Notes under the pieces: model-generated
Told to the model about the DNA's origin: nothing
Seen by the model: only the letters and a program-made list of their open reading frames with translations
The model's database searches: none
Part shown: piece after piece, positions 40,772-50,128 of the stretch
How positions within the stretch are numbered: position 1 is the stretch's first letter
How the letters are laid out: every line of letters begins with the position of its first letter
Origin: DASZVB01 sp036272055
GTDB taxonomy: Bacteria > Myxococcota_A > Polyangia > Polyangiales > Polyangiaceae
Direction: 5' to 3'
Length of the DNA stretch: 64,000 bases
Assembly (NCBI GenBank): GCA_036272055.1
Contig: DATAZL010000105.1
Location: 110,128-174,127 of the forward strand
Position numbers and translations under genes: made by a program

Positions 40772-41536
40772 GTGACTTACTGTGTTGGCTGCCTTCTGAA
40801 CGAGGGCATCATATTCGCGTCGGACTCGCGGACCCATGCGGGCGTCGACAACTTCGCGACGTTCTGCAAGATGACGGTGTTCGAGCGTCGCGGCGACCGC
40901 GTCATCGTGCTCCTGAGCTCCGGAAGCCTGGCCGGCACGCAGGCCATCGTGAGCCTCCTGAAGCAGCGCGCCGACGGCAAGGGCGACGGCTCGCCCACCC
41001 TCTGGACCGCGAAGACGATGTTCGACGTCGCGGGGCTCGTGTCGGAGGCGACCCGGGACATCGAGAAGCGCGACGGAGAGCGACTGAAGAGCGCGGACCT
41101 CGCCTTCAACGCGTCGTTCATCTTCGGCGGACAGATCAAGGGCGAGCCCGTACGGCTCTTCCGCACCTACGCCGAGACGAACTTCATCGAGGCCGAGGGC
41201 GACACGCCGTTCTTGCAGACCGGCGAGACCAAGTACGGGAAGCCGATTCTCGATCGCGTCATCACGTCGGACACGACGCTGTCCGATGCGGCCAAGTGCG
41301 TGCTCGTGTCGTTCGACTCGACGATGCGGAGCAACCTGTCGGTCGGCATGCCCATCGATCTCCTGTCGTACAAGAGTGACTCCTTCGCGGTGACCATGCG
41401 CCGGCGCTTCAGCACCGGTGACCCGTATTTCACGGCCCTCAGCAAGGAATGGAGCGAGGGCGTCCGCGCCGCGTTCCGCGAGCTCCCGGCGCTGACGTGG
41501 GAGACGGAAAAATCAGGCACGCAAAATACGCGCTGA
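40772..41536 (+). CDS. Anbu, ancestral beta-subunit proteasome-type peptidase
   Basis: 254 residues starting with GTG. MTYCVG puts Thr at position 2, the N-terminal nucleophile expected after Met removal. GIIFASDSRTHAGVDNFATF has the Asp and Lys-region strand of N-terminal-nucleophile hydrolases, and the rest follows COG3484 closely (RVIVLLSSGSLAGTQAIVSL). Anbu forms open helical rings and is usually encoded with transglutaminase, alpha-E and ATP-grasp genes. Only the transglutaminase is present here. It may be involved in peptide tag processing, but its substrate is not established. Confidence 0.93.
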   Translation: MTYCVGCLLNEGIIFASDSRTHAGVDNFATFCKMTVFERRGDRVIVLLSSGSLAGTQAIVSLLKQRADGKGDGSPTLWTAKTMFDVAGLVSEATRDIEKRDGERLKSADLAFNASFIFGGQIKGEPVRLFRTYAETNFIEAEGDTPFLQTGETKYGKPILDRVITSDTTLSDAAKCVLVSFDSTMRSNLSVGMPIDLLSYKSDSFAVTMRRRFSTGDPYFTALSKEWSEGVRAAFRELPALTWETEKSGTQNTR

Positions 41537-41750
41537 TTCTCGGCGTATACTTTCACGCCGGATAACTTCGAGTTACGTGGGAGCTCGCACACGGGACCAC
41601 ACACGGTCGGCATCAGTTCCGTTGAACATCGAGGGGATTGCGGTAGGATTGTCGGTCCGGGTTCGCGGGCCACGCTGAAACTTTCCACTGAGTGCGATCG
41701 TATCGGCGCCGGGTGCTGTGTAACCCTCTCCCCCAGCACGAGGAGAGTGC

Positions 41751-43586
41751 ATGCGTTTGCCGAGTCGTTACGCTGGAGTATCGAGCGCCCTCCTCGCCGG
41801 AGCGATGGGCGCGAGCGCCTGCACGGGCGTCATCGGCAGCGCCGACCACCACGCCGGTCACACGGCGAACGGCTCCGGCGCAAGCAAGGGCGTGGGCCCG
41901 GGTGGTGACACGGGCACCAGTGACGACGGAGGGCCTTCCGGTAGCGGCTCGACGGCGAGCACCGGTGCCGGGGGCACGGGCGCAGGTGGAGACTCGACGA
42001 CGCCGCCTGGGGTCGGCGATCCGACGACGCCCGACGGGGTCGGCTTCTCGACGCGGTTTCCGAAGCTCTCCAACGCGCAGTGGGAGAACAGCGTCACCGA
42101 CGCTTTCTACCTGACCGCACCGACCGGGTTCTCGTCGGCGTTCGTGCACGAGCCCGCCGACCAGGGGTACGAGGCAGAAGCCGCCGCGCCGCTCACCGTC
42201 GGCGGCGATGCCTGGGGCCGCTATCAGACGGCGGCGGAGCAGGTTGCGGATCTGGTCACTCACGACGACGCGAAGTTCCAGAAGATCCTCCCGGCGAACC
42301 TGCCGACTGACGGCGACGCGAAGGCCACTGCCGCGATCACGGCCGTCGGGCGGCGTCTTTATCGGCGTCCGCTGACGCAGCCGGAGTCGGACGGTTATCT
42401 CGCGCTCTTCAAGGCGGCGCCGACGTTCACCACCGGTGACGCCTTCCACGTCGGAATGAACCTCGTCATCCAGACGATGCTGCAGTCCCCGCATTTTCTC
42501 TACCGCGTCGAGCGCACTCAGGGCACGAGCTCGCCGCTCTTCCTCGACAGCTACGAGATCGCGACGCGGCTCTCGTACTCGCTCTGGAACACGACGCCGT
42601 CGGATGACCTCCTCGACGCCGCCGGCCGCAAGGAGCTCGCGACGAAGGACGGCGTGCTGTCGTGGGCGCAGAAGATGGTCGCCGATCCGCGTGCCAAGGA
42701 CGCGCTGCTCTCGTTCCACGAGCAGCTCTTCGGCACGAGCGGTTACGGCACCCAGAGCAAGGATCCGATGTTCTCGTTCGATGCGACGGCGCTCCAGCCC
42801 GCGCTCGTCGCCGAACCGCGGATGTTCTTCGACGAGATCGTCATCCAGCAGAACAAGGGCATTCGTGAGCTATTGACCACGCCGGTCGCCTACGTCAACG
42901 CGACGACCGCGCCGCTCTACGGCCTGAGCGGCATCACCGGCACCGATCTGCAGCGCGCGACGCTCGATCCGTCGCGGCGCGCTGGGCTCTTCACGCAGAT
43001 CGGCTTTCTCTCGCAGATGGCCGGGCGCGTTCTCACCGATCCGGTGCACCGCGGGCTCACCGTGCTCCGCAAGGTGCTCTGTGACGAGCCCGATCCGCCG
43101 CCCGCCATGTTCATGCCGCCCACGCCCGAAGCCGGCAAGACGACGCGCCAGATCTACGAAGCGAAGACGGCTTGCGGCGTCGGCTGTCACGACATTCTCA
43201 TCAACCCGGCGGGGTTCGCGTTCGAGCACTTCGACGCCGTCGGCGCGTACCGCGAGACCGAGAACGGCCTCACGATCGACGCGAGCGACACCCTCCGAAT
43301 CCGTCAGGGCTGGACCCAGGCCGATAAGGCGAAGAATCCTTACGGCACGATCACCTTCGACGGCGCGGTCGATCTGTCGAAGCAGCTCGCCGATCTGCCG
43401 CGCACGCACGAGTGCTACTCGCGGCAGTTCCTCGAGTTCGTCCTGTCGCGGCCCGTCGATCCGGTCGAGCAAGGCGTGGGCGCAGCGCTCCGCGACAAGT
43501 CGGTCGCCGGCGCGTCGGCGCGCGACATCCTCGCCACCATCGTGACCCTCAACACCTTCCGGGCCCGCGTGCCCGATGCCCCCTGA
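41751..43586 (+). CDS. DUF1592/DUF1588-family lipoprotein with CxxCH site
   Basis: 611 residues. The signal peptide ends GASAC (lipobox), followed by a Gly/Ser/Thr-rich linker (35-90). Domains of the DUF1587/1595/1592/1588/1585 type follow: RFPKLSNAQWENSVTD, VGRRLYRRPLTQPESDGYLA, SPHFLYRVE, RLSYSLWNTTPSDDLLDAA and DPVHRGLTVLRKVLCD. ACGVGCHDILINPAGFAFEH near residue 474 contains a CxxCH that could hold c-type haem. It lies 10 nt before the DUF1552 gene, with which it is usually paired in planctomycetes and myxobacteria. GAGGAGA is the ribosome-binding site. Its role is unknown. Confidence 0.9.
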   Translation: MRLPSRYAGVSSALLAGAMGASACTGVIGSADHHAGHTANGSGASKGVGPGGDTGTSDDGGPSGSGSTASTGAGGTGAGGDSTTPPGVGDPTTPDGVGFSTRFPKLSNAQWENSVTDAFYLTAPTGFSSAFVHEPADQGYEAEAAAPLTVGGDAWGRYQTAAEQVADLVTHDDAKFQKILPANLPTDGDAKATAAITAVGRRLYRRPLTQPESDGYLALFKAAPTFTTGDAFHVGMNLVIQTMLQSPHFLYRVERTQGTSSPLFLDSYEIATRLSYSLWNTTPSDDLLDAAGRKELATKDGVLSWAQKMVADPRAKDALLSFHEQLFGTSGYGTQSKDPMFSFDATALQPALVAEPRMFFDEIVIQQNKGIRELLTTPVAYVNATTAPLYGLSGITGTDLQRATLDPSRRAGLFTQIGFLSQMAGRVLTDPVHRGLTVLRKVLCDEPDPPPAMFMPPTPEAGKTTRQIYEAKTACGVGCHDILINPAGFAFEHFDAVGAYRETENGLTIDASDTLRIRQGWTQADKAKNPYGTITFDGAVDLSKQLADLPRTHECYSRQFLEFVLSRPVDPVEQGVGAALRDKSVAGASARDILATIVTLNTFRARVPDAP

Positions 43587-43595
43587 GACGAGCCA

Positions 43596-45026
43596 ATGAA
43601 AGAGCGAGGAATCAAGCGTATCGGCCGTCGGCTGCTCCTTCAGGGAGCCGCGGGTGTCGTCGTGGGTCTGCCGCTGCTCGAGGCGTTCGCGCCCCGGCGC
43701 GCGGACGCGGCGCCGAACGGCTTTCGCTACGCGGTCTTCATGCGCCAGGGAAACGGCTGCCAGCAGGGGCGCTACCAGATGGAGCCCGACCGCTTCTGGC
43801 CGACCAAGCTCGGCGCGCTCACCGCTGCCGGCATGACGGCCGACGGCGACCAGGCCGTCAACGTGCTCGCGGACTACGCGGCGAAGCTCCTCATCGTGCG
43901 CGGCTGTCAGTACAGCAGCGTCATGGTCGACGCGGGTTGCGGCCACTCCCAGGGCGGCCTCCTCTGCCTCACCGCTTCGCACGCCGACGGCAAGAACATC
44001 GAGAAAGCGCTCGCCCTCAGCGAGTCCATCGACAACCGCATCGTGCGAGAGCTCCAGGGCGTGGGCCAGGAACCACTCACGCTGCGTTCCGGCGTCCGGA
44101 GCTCGTATCTCGACGACGTGCTCTCGTATCGTGGCTCGCGCGACCGCCGCACCGCGGAGGGCAATCCCTACAACGCCTACAAGGCGCTCTTCGGCGTACC
44201 GAGCACCATGGCGAGCTCCGAGCAGCAGAACGCGCTCCGGCGAAAGAGCGTCAATGATTTCGTTCGCGGTGAGATGTCGGCGCTGCTTGCCAACCCCAAA
44301 CTGAGCCAGCAGGACGTCTACAGGTTGCAACAGCACCAGCAAGCCATCCGCGACCTCGAGGTCTCCATGGCTTGCGGCCTCCCGTCCAACCTGCTCGACC
44401 CCATCTCGATGGTCACCAATGACCAGTCCACGAGCGACGACGCGGTCGTCACCATCACCCACATGCAGATGGACGTCATCGCCCTCGCCCTCTCGTGCGG
44501 CAAGGTCCACGCCGTCACCCTCCAGGTCGGCAACGGCAACGACCAGACCCAGTACACGATCAACGGCGAAAAATACGAGCGCTACCACCACATCTCGCAC
44601 CGCATCGACAGTGACGGCGACACCGGTACCGTCATCGTCAACGCCGACGTCAAGCACCACGACATCGACAAGCTCTTTGCGGGCATGTTCAAGTACCTGC
44701 TCGACCGCCTCTCGTCGTACACCACGCCCACCGGCACCCTCCTCGACGACGGCGCGTCCATCTGGATGAACGACCTCTCCAACGGCCCGCCGCACGGCCT
44801 CGACAACGTCCCGTACGTCGTTGCAGGCGGTTGCGGCGGCTTCCTCAAGACCGGCTCCTACGTCGACGTCGGCGACGTCACGAACAACAAGTTCGTCACG
44901 CACAACCAGTTCCTCAACACCATCGGCGCCGCCGTCGGCTGCAAGAACGCCGCTGGCGCCCCCCTCGACGACTTCGGCGACCCCGCCCTGAAGAAGGGCG
45001 TCCTCTCGTCCATGATGACGACGTAG
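43596..45026 (+). CDS. DUF1552 family exported protein
   Basis: 476 residues. The N-terminus IGRRLLLQGAAGVVVGLPLLEAF followed by A-D-A has a twin Arg and a hydrophobic core, so Tat export is likely. The body matches DUF1552: FRYAVFMRQGNGCQQ, GCGHSQGGLLCLT, SIDNRIVRELQG, LSYRGSRDRRTAEGNPYNAY and HHISHRIDSDG. It starts 10 nt after the DUF1592 gene and is surely co-transcribed with it. The pair is thought to act in the periplasm, perhaps on polymers or in electron transfer, but no function is proven. Confidence 0.92.
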   Translation: MKERGIKRIGRRLLLQGAAGVVVGLPLLEAFAPRRADAAPNGFRYAVFMRQGNGCQQGRYQMEPDRFWPTKLGALTAAGMTADGDQAVNVLADYAAKLLIVRGCQYSSVMVDAGCGHSQGGLLCLTASHADGKNIEKALALSESIDNRIVRELQGVGQEPLTLRSGVRSSYLDDVLSYRGSRDRRTAEGNPYNAYKALFGVPSTMASSEQQNALRRKSVNDFVRGEMSALLANPKLSQQDVYRLQQHQQAIRDLEVSMACGLPSNLLDPISMVTNDQSTSDDAVVTITHMQMDVIALALSCGKVHAVTLQVGNGNDQTQYTINGEKYERYHHISHRIDSDGDTGTVIVNADVKHHDIDKLFAGMFKYLLDRLSSYTTPTGTLLDDGASIWMNDLSNGPPHGLDNVPYVVAGGCGGFLKTGSYVDVGDVTNNKFVTHNQFLNTIGAAVGCKNAAGAPLDDFGDPALKKGVLSSMMTT

Positions 45027-45036
45027 CGGCCGCTCC

Positions 45037-45104
45037 GCGGCTCATCGCCCGCGTTGCGTCGCCGTTGCGGCTCATCGCCTGCGTTGCGGCTCATCGCCTG
45101 CGTT
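45037..45104 (+). repeat. 19-nt direct repeats
   Basis: GCGGCTCATCGCCTGCGTT occurs twice in tandem (45067-45085, 45086-45104), and a copy with one change lies at 45037-45055. They fill most of the gap between the DUF1552 stop and the dioxygenase start. Confidence 0.75.
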
Positions 45105-45122
45105 GCGCTATGTTGCGCCGCG

Positions 45123-45881
45123 ATGCGCGACTTCGCTCCGCCGCTATTCACCTCAGGCTCCCTCCCCGACGCTGTGCGCGACCGCGGCTTCGTCGTGTTG
45201 CCCGCCGACTGGACGGCACACGCGGCCGGCTCGTCGCGCTCGGACCTCGTCGCGCTCGGCGCGAGCTGGGACGACATGCCGGCAGATCCGTATCTCAAGG
45301 ACGGCGGTCACTACCGTCGCCGCCGCCACGCCGCCTTCGTCGTCGATGGCCCCGAATGCCGCCAGATGCCGCGCCGTCCACACTTCCAGTCCGCGGAGTA
45401 CAACGCGCTCCACGGCGGCATGGAGCGCTGGTTCGACCCGATACGGCCCGAGCTCGCGTCGTCGCCGTCGTTCACGCATCTCCTCACGTCGCTCGCGTCC
45501 GTGTGTTCCGCGGTTGCGGGCGCACGCGCCTGGTTCGTCGAGGCGCACCAGTTCCGCATCGACACCCACGAGGGCATCGGCCGTCCCACGCCCGAGGGCG
45601 CGCACCGTGACGGCGTCGACTTCGTCGCCATCGCCCTCGTCTCCCGCGTCGCGATCAAGGGCGGCGAGACCCGCGTCTTCGAAGCGGACGCGCCGCGCGG
45701 CCTCCGTTTCACTATTACCGAACCATGGTCGCTCCTCTTCCTCGACGACGCCCGCGTCATCCACGAATCGACGCCCATCCAACCCGACGCGTCGCCTGTG
45801 GTTGCTGCCTCCGACGACTCACGCGGACACCGCGATACCCTCGTCGTCACCTTCCGCCGCGACGGCTTTCAGGAACGATGA
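45123..45881 (+). CDS. 2-oxoglutarate/Fe(II) dioxygenase-like protein
   Basis: 252 residues from ATG 45123. The metal-binding H-x-D is in PTPEGAHRDGVDFV and the distal His in ARVIHESTPI. GGETRVFEADAP and LVVTFRRDGF give the double-stranded beta-helix strands and the Arg that holds 2-oxoglutarate. The RRHAAFVVDG and RPHFQSAEYN segments match the PF10014 (BsmA-like) family, some members of which hydroxylate free amino acids. The substrate here is unknown. It is preceded by short direct repeats that may belong to its leader. Confidence 0.85.
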   Translation: MRDFAPPLFTSGSLPDAVRDRGFVVLPADWTAHAAGSSRSDLVALGASWDDMPADPYLKDGGHYRRRRHAAFVVDGPECRQMPRRPHFQSAEYNALHGGMERWFDPIRPELASSPSFTHLLTSLASVCSAVAGARAWFVEAHQFRIDTHEGIGRPTPEGAHRDGVDFVAIALVSRVAIKGGETRVFEADAPRGLRFTITEPWSLLFLDDARVIHESTPIQPDASPVVAASDDSRGHRDTLVVTFRRDGFQER

Positions 45882-46564
45882 GTCCGGCCGGCACTCATAC
45901 CAAGCCGTGTAAGCGGAGCTTCACGACGCCATAGTTACCTCGCGACATAGTCTGGCTCCGACGAAAGACTCCACCCCTGCACGGTCATCAGCCCGTGCCG
46001 GCAGTCAACCTGGCTGTTGCGTAAAGGGCGTCGCCCGCGCGCGAACAGTCCATTCCCGCTTCGCCGACATGTAAATCCAGTGTCTGCACCACCCAGCTCG
46101 ATTTGCGCAGGTCTTCCCAAGTCTCCGCGGGACGGAGCTGACCGCTGCAGCACAGCAACCCGCGACTCTATTCCATCAGTCTCGTCCTTGATCTTGTAGT
46201 GGAGCGCCGACGGTCAATGCTCCGACAAATGGGAGCTCGAACTATTCGGCTCGATAACGTTGGACAGCCGCTGGGATGCCTCCGCAGACATCCGGCTCCT
46301 CTGTGGCTAGAACTGAAGCACCTATCTCATCGTCGACCTCGCCGCCAAGTGACGTAATTTAATCCACATGCTGACAACCTGTGGGCATCGTCTCGTTCCC
46401 AATTGAGTTCTCGGATTCACATTCACATCTTGCTTTTATTCATACTGCTACTATGCTCAGTAGTCAAGACCTCACGGCAACCAGTCGCGCAGATCACGCT
46501 GCCGGTCCTTGTGGTCAACATGACCGCAAATTTGTGCCTGGAGTCGAGATGTGCACCGAAGTCC
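45882..46564. other. Intergenic region with AT-richer segment
   Basis: No convincing gene was found in these 683 nt. From about 46150 to 46480 the GC content falls visibly (for example gtaatttaatccacatg at 46351-46370 and cttttattcatactgctac at 46432-46451). This contrasts with the surrounding sequence and suggests foreign DNA. A candidate promoter for the HNH gene lies near its end. Open frames here have no recognisable similarity or coding pattern. Confidence 0.6.
46430..46457 (+). promoter_or_regulatory. Candidate promoter of the HNH gene
   Basis: TTGCTT (46430-46435), a 16-nt spacer and TATGCT (46452-46457) form a plausible housekeeping promoter. Transcription would begin near 46464, which argues for the HNH start at 46565 rather than the in-frame ATG at 46403. 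Confidence 0.35.
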
Positions 46565-48532
46565 ATGAATGGAAGCGAGATGCGACGGTCAACGCCTAGA
46601 TTGAGTCGGAGGCGACGGCGTGGCACGTCGACGCAGCACGCTGCGGGGCACGTGAAGAGAGCACCGGCCGCGGGAACGTCGCAAGTCGTTGGGCGGCCAA
46701 CTGTTCGTTCATTCTCATTGGCGGCTGTTGATCCCATACCGACCGCCGGGCCTACGGGAGCGAACGACGATGTAGTAGAGGATGCGGTGGGCAGCAGCAC
46801 CGTCGCCGCGCTCGATTCGCGGCTTGCGCACCTGGCCAGCTCGGGAGGTCGCTTGCGGCTGCTGATGGCGGAAGGTCTCGAAGAGCTAGCTCGCATTGGC
46901 GGACATCACGACCTCGGGTTCGCGACAGTGGAATGCTACGCGCTCGAGCGATGTGGGAGATCGGCGCGGTGGGTTCAATCCGCGCGGGCACTGGTCCGTC
47001 GGCTGGCAATGTTGCCCGATGTTCGAGCTGCATTGATGGCGGGGCACATTGGTTTCTCGCTCGCGCAGGTGCTCGCCGGTGTCGCGCGGCCGGAGGACGA
47101 GGAGTGGTGGCTCCTGTGGGCTGCGCGAACAACCGTGCGCGAAATGCGCCGCATGGCGAGAGAGTTCATGGCTGCGGGGCCGGTCGTCGCGGTAGAGGAC
47201 GAACCTCACACGATGCTCACCGTCACGGTGGATCAAGAGGATGTCTGGCTGTTCGAGCGGGTGCGAATGCTCGGCAGGCATATCGCTGGGCCGCGAATGG
47301 AAGACACGCTGGATGCAATGCTCGCGGAGGGCACGACGACGTTGCTGGCGGCAGTAGAGCGCGATGCGCTGGTCCCATTCGGCGACGCACCCGATGAGGA
47401 GGCCTCGCAGCGGCAGTGGGAGCAAGAGCTCGCACGCTATCGCAAGGAGGCCGAGATCGAACCTGAATTCGCGTTTCATGGGCGGCAGCAACAGGTCGCC
47501 GACTCGAACATCGATGCGCCGCCACGGTGGGCGGGAGATGCGATGCACATTGATGCGCAGCTGCGCGAAGTGGCGGCGCAACTCGCGCGGCGCGATCTGT
47601 TGCTGGGCGAAGCGGCGAACGCATTTTGGCAAGCTGACGGTTGGCGACGACTGGGTTATGCCCTGGAGGCGCAGTATGCACAGGAGCGGCTCGGAATGAG
47701 TGCGTCGTCGGTGAAGGCGAAACGTACCCTCGCGCGGCGTGCGAATACGTTGCCGGCGGTCAAGGCGGCGGTCAATGATGGAACACTTGCGTACGAAGTG
47801 GCTCGACTCGTCACGGAGGTTTCCGTAAGCGACACGGCGGTCGAATGGGTATCGCGGGCACGCGAGCGAACAGTGAAGCACCTCCGAGAGGAGGTGAGCG
47901 TCGCTCAGGTACTCGCGAGGCTCGGTGTGAACACCATGAAACGGCCGCCCAGTGAAGCGACGATGGCGGAGGTCGCGGAGATCGAGCGCAAGGTGATCAC
48001 GGGGACGGAATTTCAGCATGCCGAAAGCCAGATTACTGCGCTCGCGAAGTCCCCCGGCGCTGGCAACGCTGGCACTGGAGGTATGGTGGGCAAGCTCGAC
48101 GCTTGCGGACGCGTGACATTGCGGTTTCGCGTCCCCGTGAGCACGCGGCGTTACTACCGGTGGCTCGAACAGGCGTTCCAGCGCGTGCCACGGGACGTCG
48201 GCTTTTTCCGGTATCTGTGCGTGAAATTCATCGAAGTCTGGCAACCGCGCCATCCTTCGTCGGAAGCGTACGCATCGATTTATGCGAGGGATCTGTATCG
48301 TTGCACGAGTCCCGTGTGTACGCGCCGCGACGTGACGCCGCATCATCTGCGCTTCCGCTCGCGGGGAGGAGATGACGGAGAGAGCAACGTGACGAGTCTC
48401 TGCGTCTGGTGTCACCTCGAGGGGGTCCACGGCGGCTCGCTCAGAGTGGAACCGCCCGCATCCGCGATGCGTTGGACACTCGGGCGCGAACCTCACACCA
48501 TCGTCGATGGGAGGCGCCGGACAGCGGCGTAG
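46565..48532 (+). CDS. HNH endonuclease-domain protein
   Basis: About 655 residues with the start uncertain (46565 or 46580). Two helical segments repeat a common theme: a DSRLAHL..GGRLRLLMAEGLEELAR type helix with CGRSARWVQSARALVRRLAML, and again VAAQLARRDLLLGEAANAFW with MSASSVKAKRTLARRANTLP. The C-terminal HNH/zinc module is complete: YRCTSPVCTRRD, TPHHLRFRSRGGDDGESN and CVWCHLEGVHGG. Such proteins occur in several copies in myxobacteria and may be mobile or defensive nucleases. The AT-rich leader and lower GC support recent acquisition. Confidence 0.85.
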   Translation: MNGSEMRRSTPRLSRRRRRGTSTQHAAGHVKRAPAAGTSQVVGRPTVRSFSLAAVDPIPTAGPTGANDDVVEDAVGSSTVAALDSRLAHLASSGGRLRLLMAEGLEELARIGGHHDLGFATVECYALERCGRSARWVQSARALVRRLAMLPDVRAALMAGHIGFSLAQVLAGVARPEDEEWWLLWAARTTVREMRRMAREFMAAGPVVAVEDEPHTMLTVTVDQEDVWLFERVRMLGRHIAGPRMEDTLDAMLAEGTTTLLAAVERDALVPFGDAPDEEASQRQWEQELARYRKEAEIEPEFAFHGRQQQVADSNIDAPPRWAGDAMHIDAQLREVAAQLARRDLLLGEAANAFWQADGWRRLGYALEAQYAQERLGMSASSVKAKRTLARRANTLPAVKAAVNDGTLAYEVARLVTEVSVSDTAVEWVSRARERTVKHLREEVSVAQVLARLGVNTMKRPPSEATMAEVAEIERKVITGTEFQHAESQITALAKSPGAGNAGTGGMVGKLDACGRVTLRFRVPVSTRRYYRWLEQAFQRVPRDVGFFRYLCVKFIEVWQPRHPSSEAYASIYARDLYRCTSPVCTRRDVTPHHLRFRSRGGDDGESNVTSLCVWCHLEGVHGGSLRVEPPASAMRWTLGREPHTIVDGRRRTAA

Positions 48533-48534
48533 CA

Positions 48535-49971
48535 TCAGAATACGGCAATCTTCTTGATGCTCGATGGCGCGCCGATGCCCGCCCCTGCTTCGATCCAGTA
48601 GACGGCACCGGCAGCGGCGGTGAGGTACTGCGCAAAGCTCACAGCAACGTTGCTCATCTCCCCGGGCGCCGTCGTGGGAATCCGATACACGCCGTCAGGC
48701 TGGGTGAAGTACGCATAGCTTCCGATGACTTCCAATGAAGCAGTTTTGAATGTGACGTTGACGAGGTCGACTGGGTTCGCGAGCGTCGGCTTGTCGAAGC
48801 GAAGGATGTGATTTCCGGGCCGATCGCCGATCGTCTTGCTCTCGAACCAGGCGTACACATGGGTTGCATCCATTGCGAGACGAGCGAAGGAAGGCTGCAG
48901 ATCGGTGCCGGGATTTTCGACCAGCATCGCAACGCTCCGAGTGGTGAGATCGACCGCGTAGAGCACTGCATCTCCGGACGCATAAAGGGTGGTTCCATCA
49001 CTCAACAGGCTAGCGACGCCACCGGTCTTGTCGAGGACGGGGACGGGATTGCAAAATTGATTCGGGTTAGTGGTCGGACCACATCTGTAGATGGTGGACA
49101 TATCGTCGTCGGCCCAGAAGACGTTTAGAGGATCGGCACCAACGACACCGGGAGATTTGATCTCGCTCATTATCAGGTTCACGTCGTTCGGCCCGGAGCC
49201 GGATAGCGTTCGGTCGATGTTCCCGGAGCTACTCCCGGCGAGGGTCCAGTAGACGTGCGTGCCGTCAGTGGCGACGGAACGAATCGCCTCGTTGTCGACG
49301 ATCTGCGTGACGGCACCGCCAGCGGCCGGAACACGCTTCAGCTGGTAGGCCGTCGTGCTACCGCGATCGACGAAATGAACGAAGGACGCATCTGCGACGA
49401 GGTCCCCTGCGAACGCCAGGCCGCTGACGAGTGTGAGCGGCTGACATTCGCCCGCGATGCACGCGCCGCCCTTGCAGTCGCGGCCGCACTGGCCGCAATT
49501 GGTGGCGCTGGCGGCGAGCGGAACCTCACAACCGTCCGCTCGCGATCCATTGCAGTCGGCGAGGCCCGTCGGGCATTGAATGCCCGCGTCATCACCGGCG
49601 CCGTTCGGCGGTGCCGGGCCGGCGTCGACGTGGTTTCCGCCAGCGGGTTCGCGGCCGCCGTCAGCGTCGATGGAACCCCGCGCTGGCGCAGGCGAATCGC
49701 CGTCACCGGGGGACGCAATGCGAGCACTTCCGTTGCCGCCGGAGGCCGTGGGGAAGATGCCGGAACCGGTACCGCCGCTTCCCCCCGACGCCAATCCGCT
49801 GAGTTGACCGGCGTCGGTCCCCGCAGCGGCGTCGGGCGAGGGCACCACGGCGCAGGTGTGCGTTGCCTCGCAGGTGCTGGTGAATGCGGTGCACGCCGCG
49901 GAAACGCTGGTGAGTGCCGCCGTCGTGAATGCTACGAACCATGAGGGGACACGCGCGAAAGCCGTGGACAT
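48535..49971 (-). CDS. Lipoprotein with DCNG Cys motif and beta-propeller-like domain
   Basis: 478 residues from ATG 49971. The signal peptide ends SVSAAC (lipobox). A Gly/Asp-rich linker (about 45-125) leads to CPTGLADCNGSRADGCEVPL and NCGQCGRDCKGGACIAGEC, a Cys-rich motif common in myxobacterial surface proteins. The remainder has propeller-like repeats: SVATDGTHVYWTLAGSSSG, GADPLNVFWADDD, LLSDGTTLYASGDAVLYAVD, AMDATHVYAWFE and VIGSYAYFTQPDGVYRI. It is probably a surface binding protein of unknown ligand. Its stop is 2 nt from that of the convergent HNH gene. Confidence 0.85.
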   Translation of the reverse strand: MSTAFARVPSWFVAFTTAALTSVSAACTAFTSTCEATHTCAVVPSPDAAAGTDAGQLSGLASGGSGGTGSGIFPTASGGNGSARIASPGDGDSPAPARGSIDADGGREPAGGNHVDAGPAPPNGAGDDAGIQCPTGLADCNGSRADGCEVPLAASATNCGQCGRDCKGGACIAGECQPLTLVSGLAFAGDLVADASFVHFVDRGSTTAYQLKRVPAAGGAVTQIVDNEAIRSVATDGTHVYWTLAGSSSGNIDRTLSGSGPNDVNLIMSEIKSPGVVGADPLNVFWADDDMSTIYRCGPTTNPNQFCNPVPVLDKTGGVASLLSDGTTLYASGDAVLYAVDLTTRSVAMLVENPGTDLQPSFARLAMDATHVYAWFESKTIGDRPGNHILRFDKPTLANPVDLVNVTFKTASLEVIGSYAYFTQPDGVYRIPTTAPGEMSNVAVSFAQYLTAAAGAVYWIEAGAGIGAPSSIKKIAVF

Positions 49972-50128
49972 GGTGGGACGTCGGCCGGGGGCGAACTCCG
50001 GTTGCGTGGTTTCGTCGACGGGGGCGAGCCGACCGTCTATCCGGCGCCCGTCTGTCTGGCGTTTTTTCGGTAACGGGAAGGGACGTGCGCCGACGACGTG
50101 ATCGGATATCCTTTCGCCGCAAATCACA

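Noticed and set aside
45935..46153. A 72-residue minus-strand ORF in the 45.9-46.5 kb gap
   Set aside because: No motif, no ribosome-binding site and no coding-like codon usage. It was treated as non-coding.
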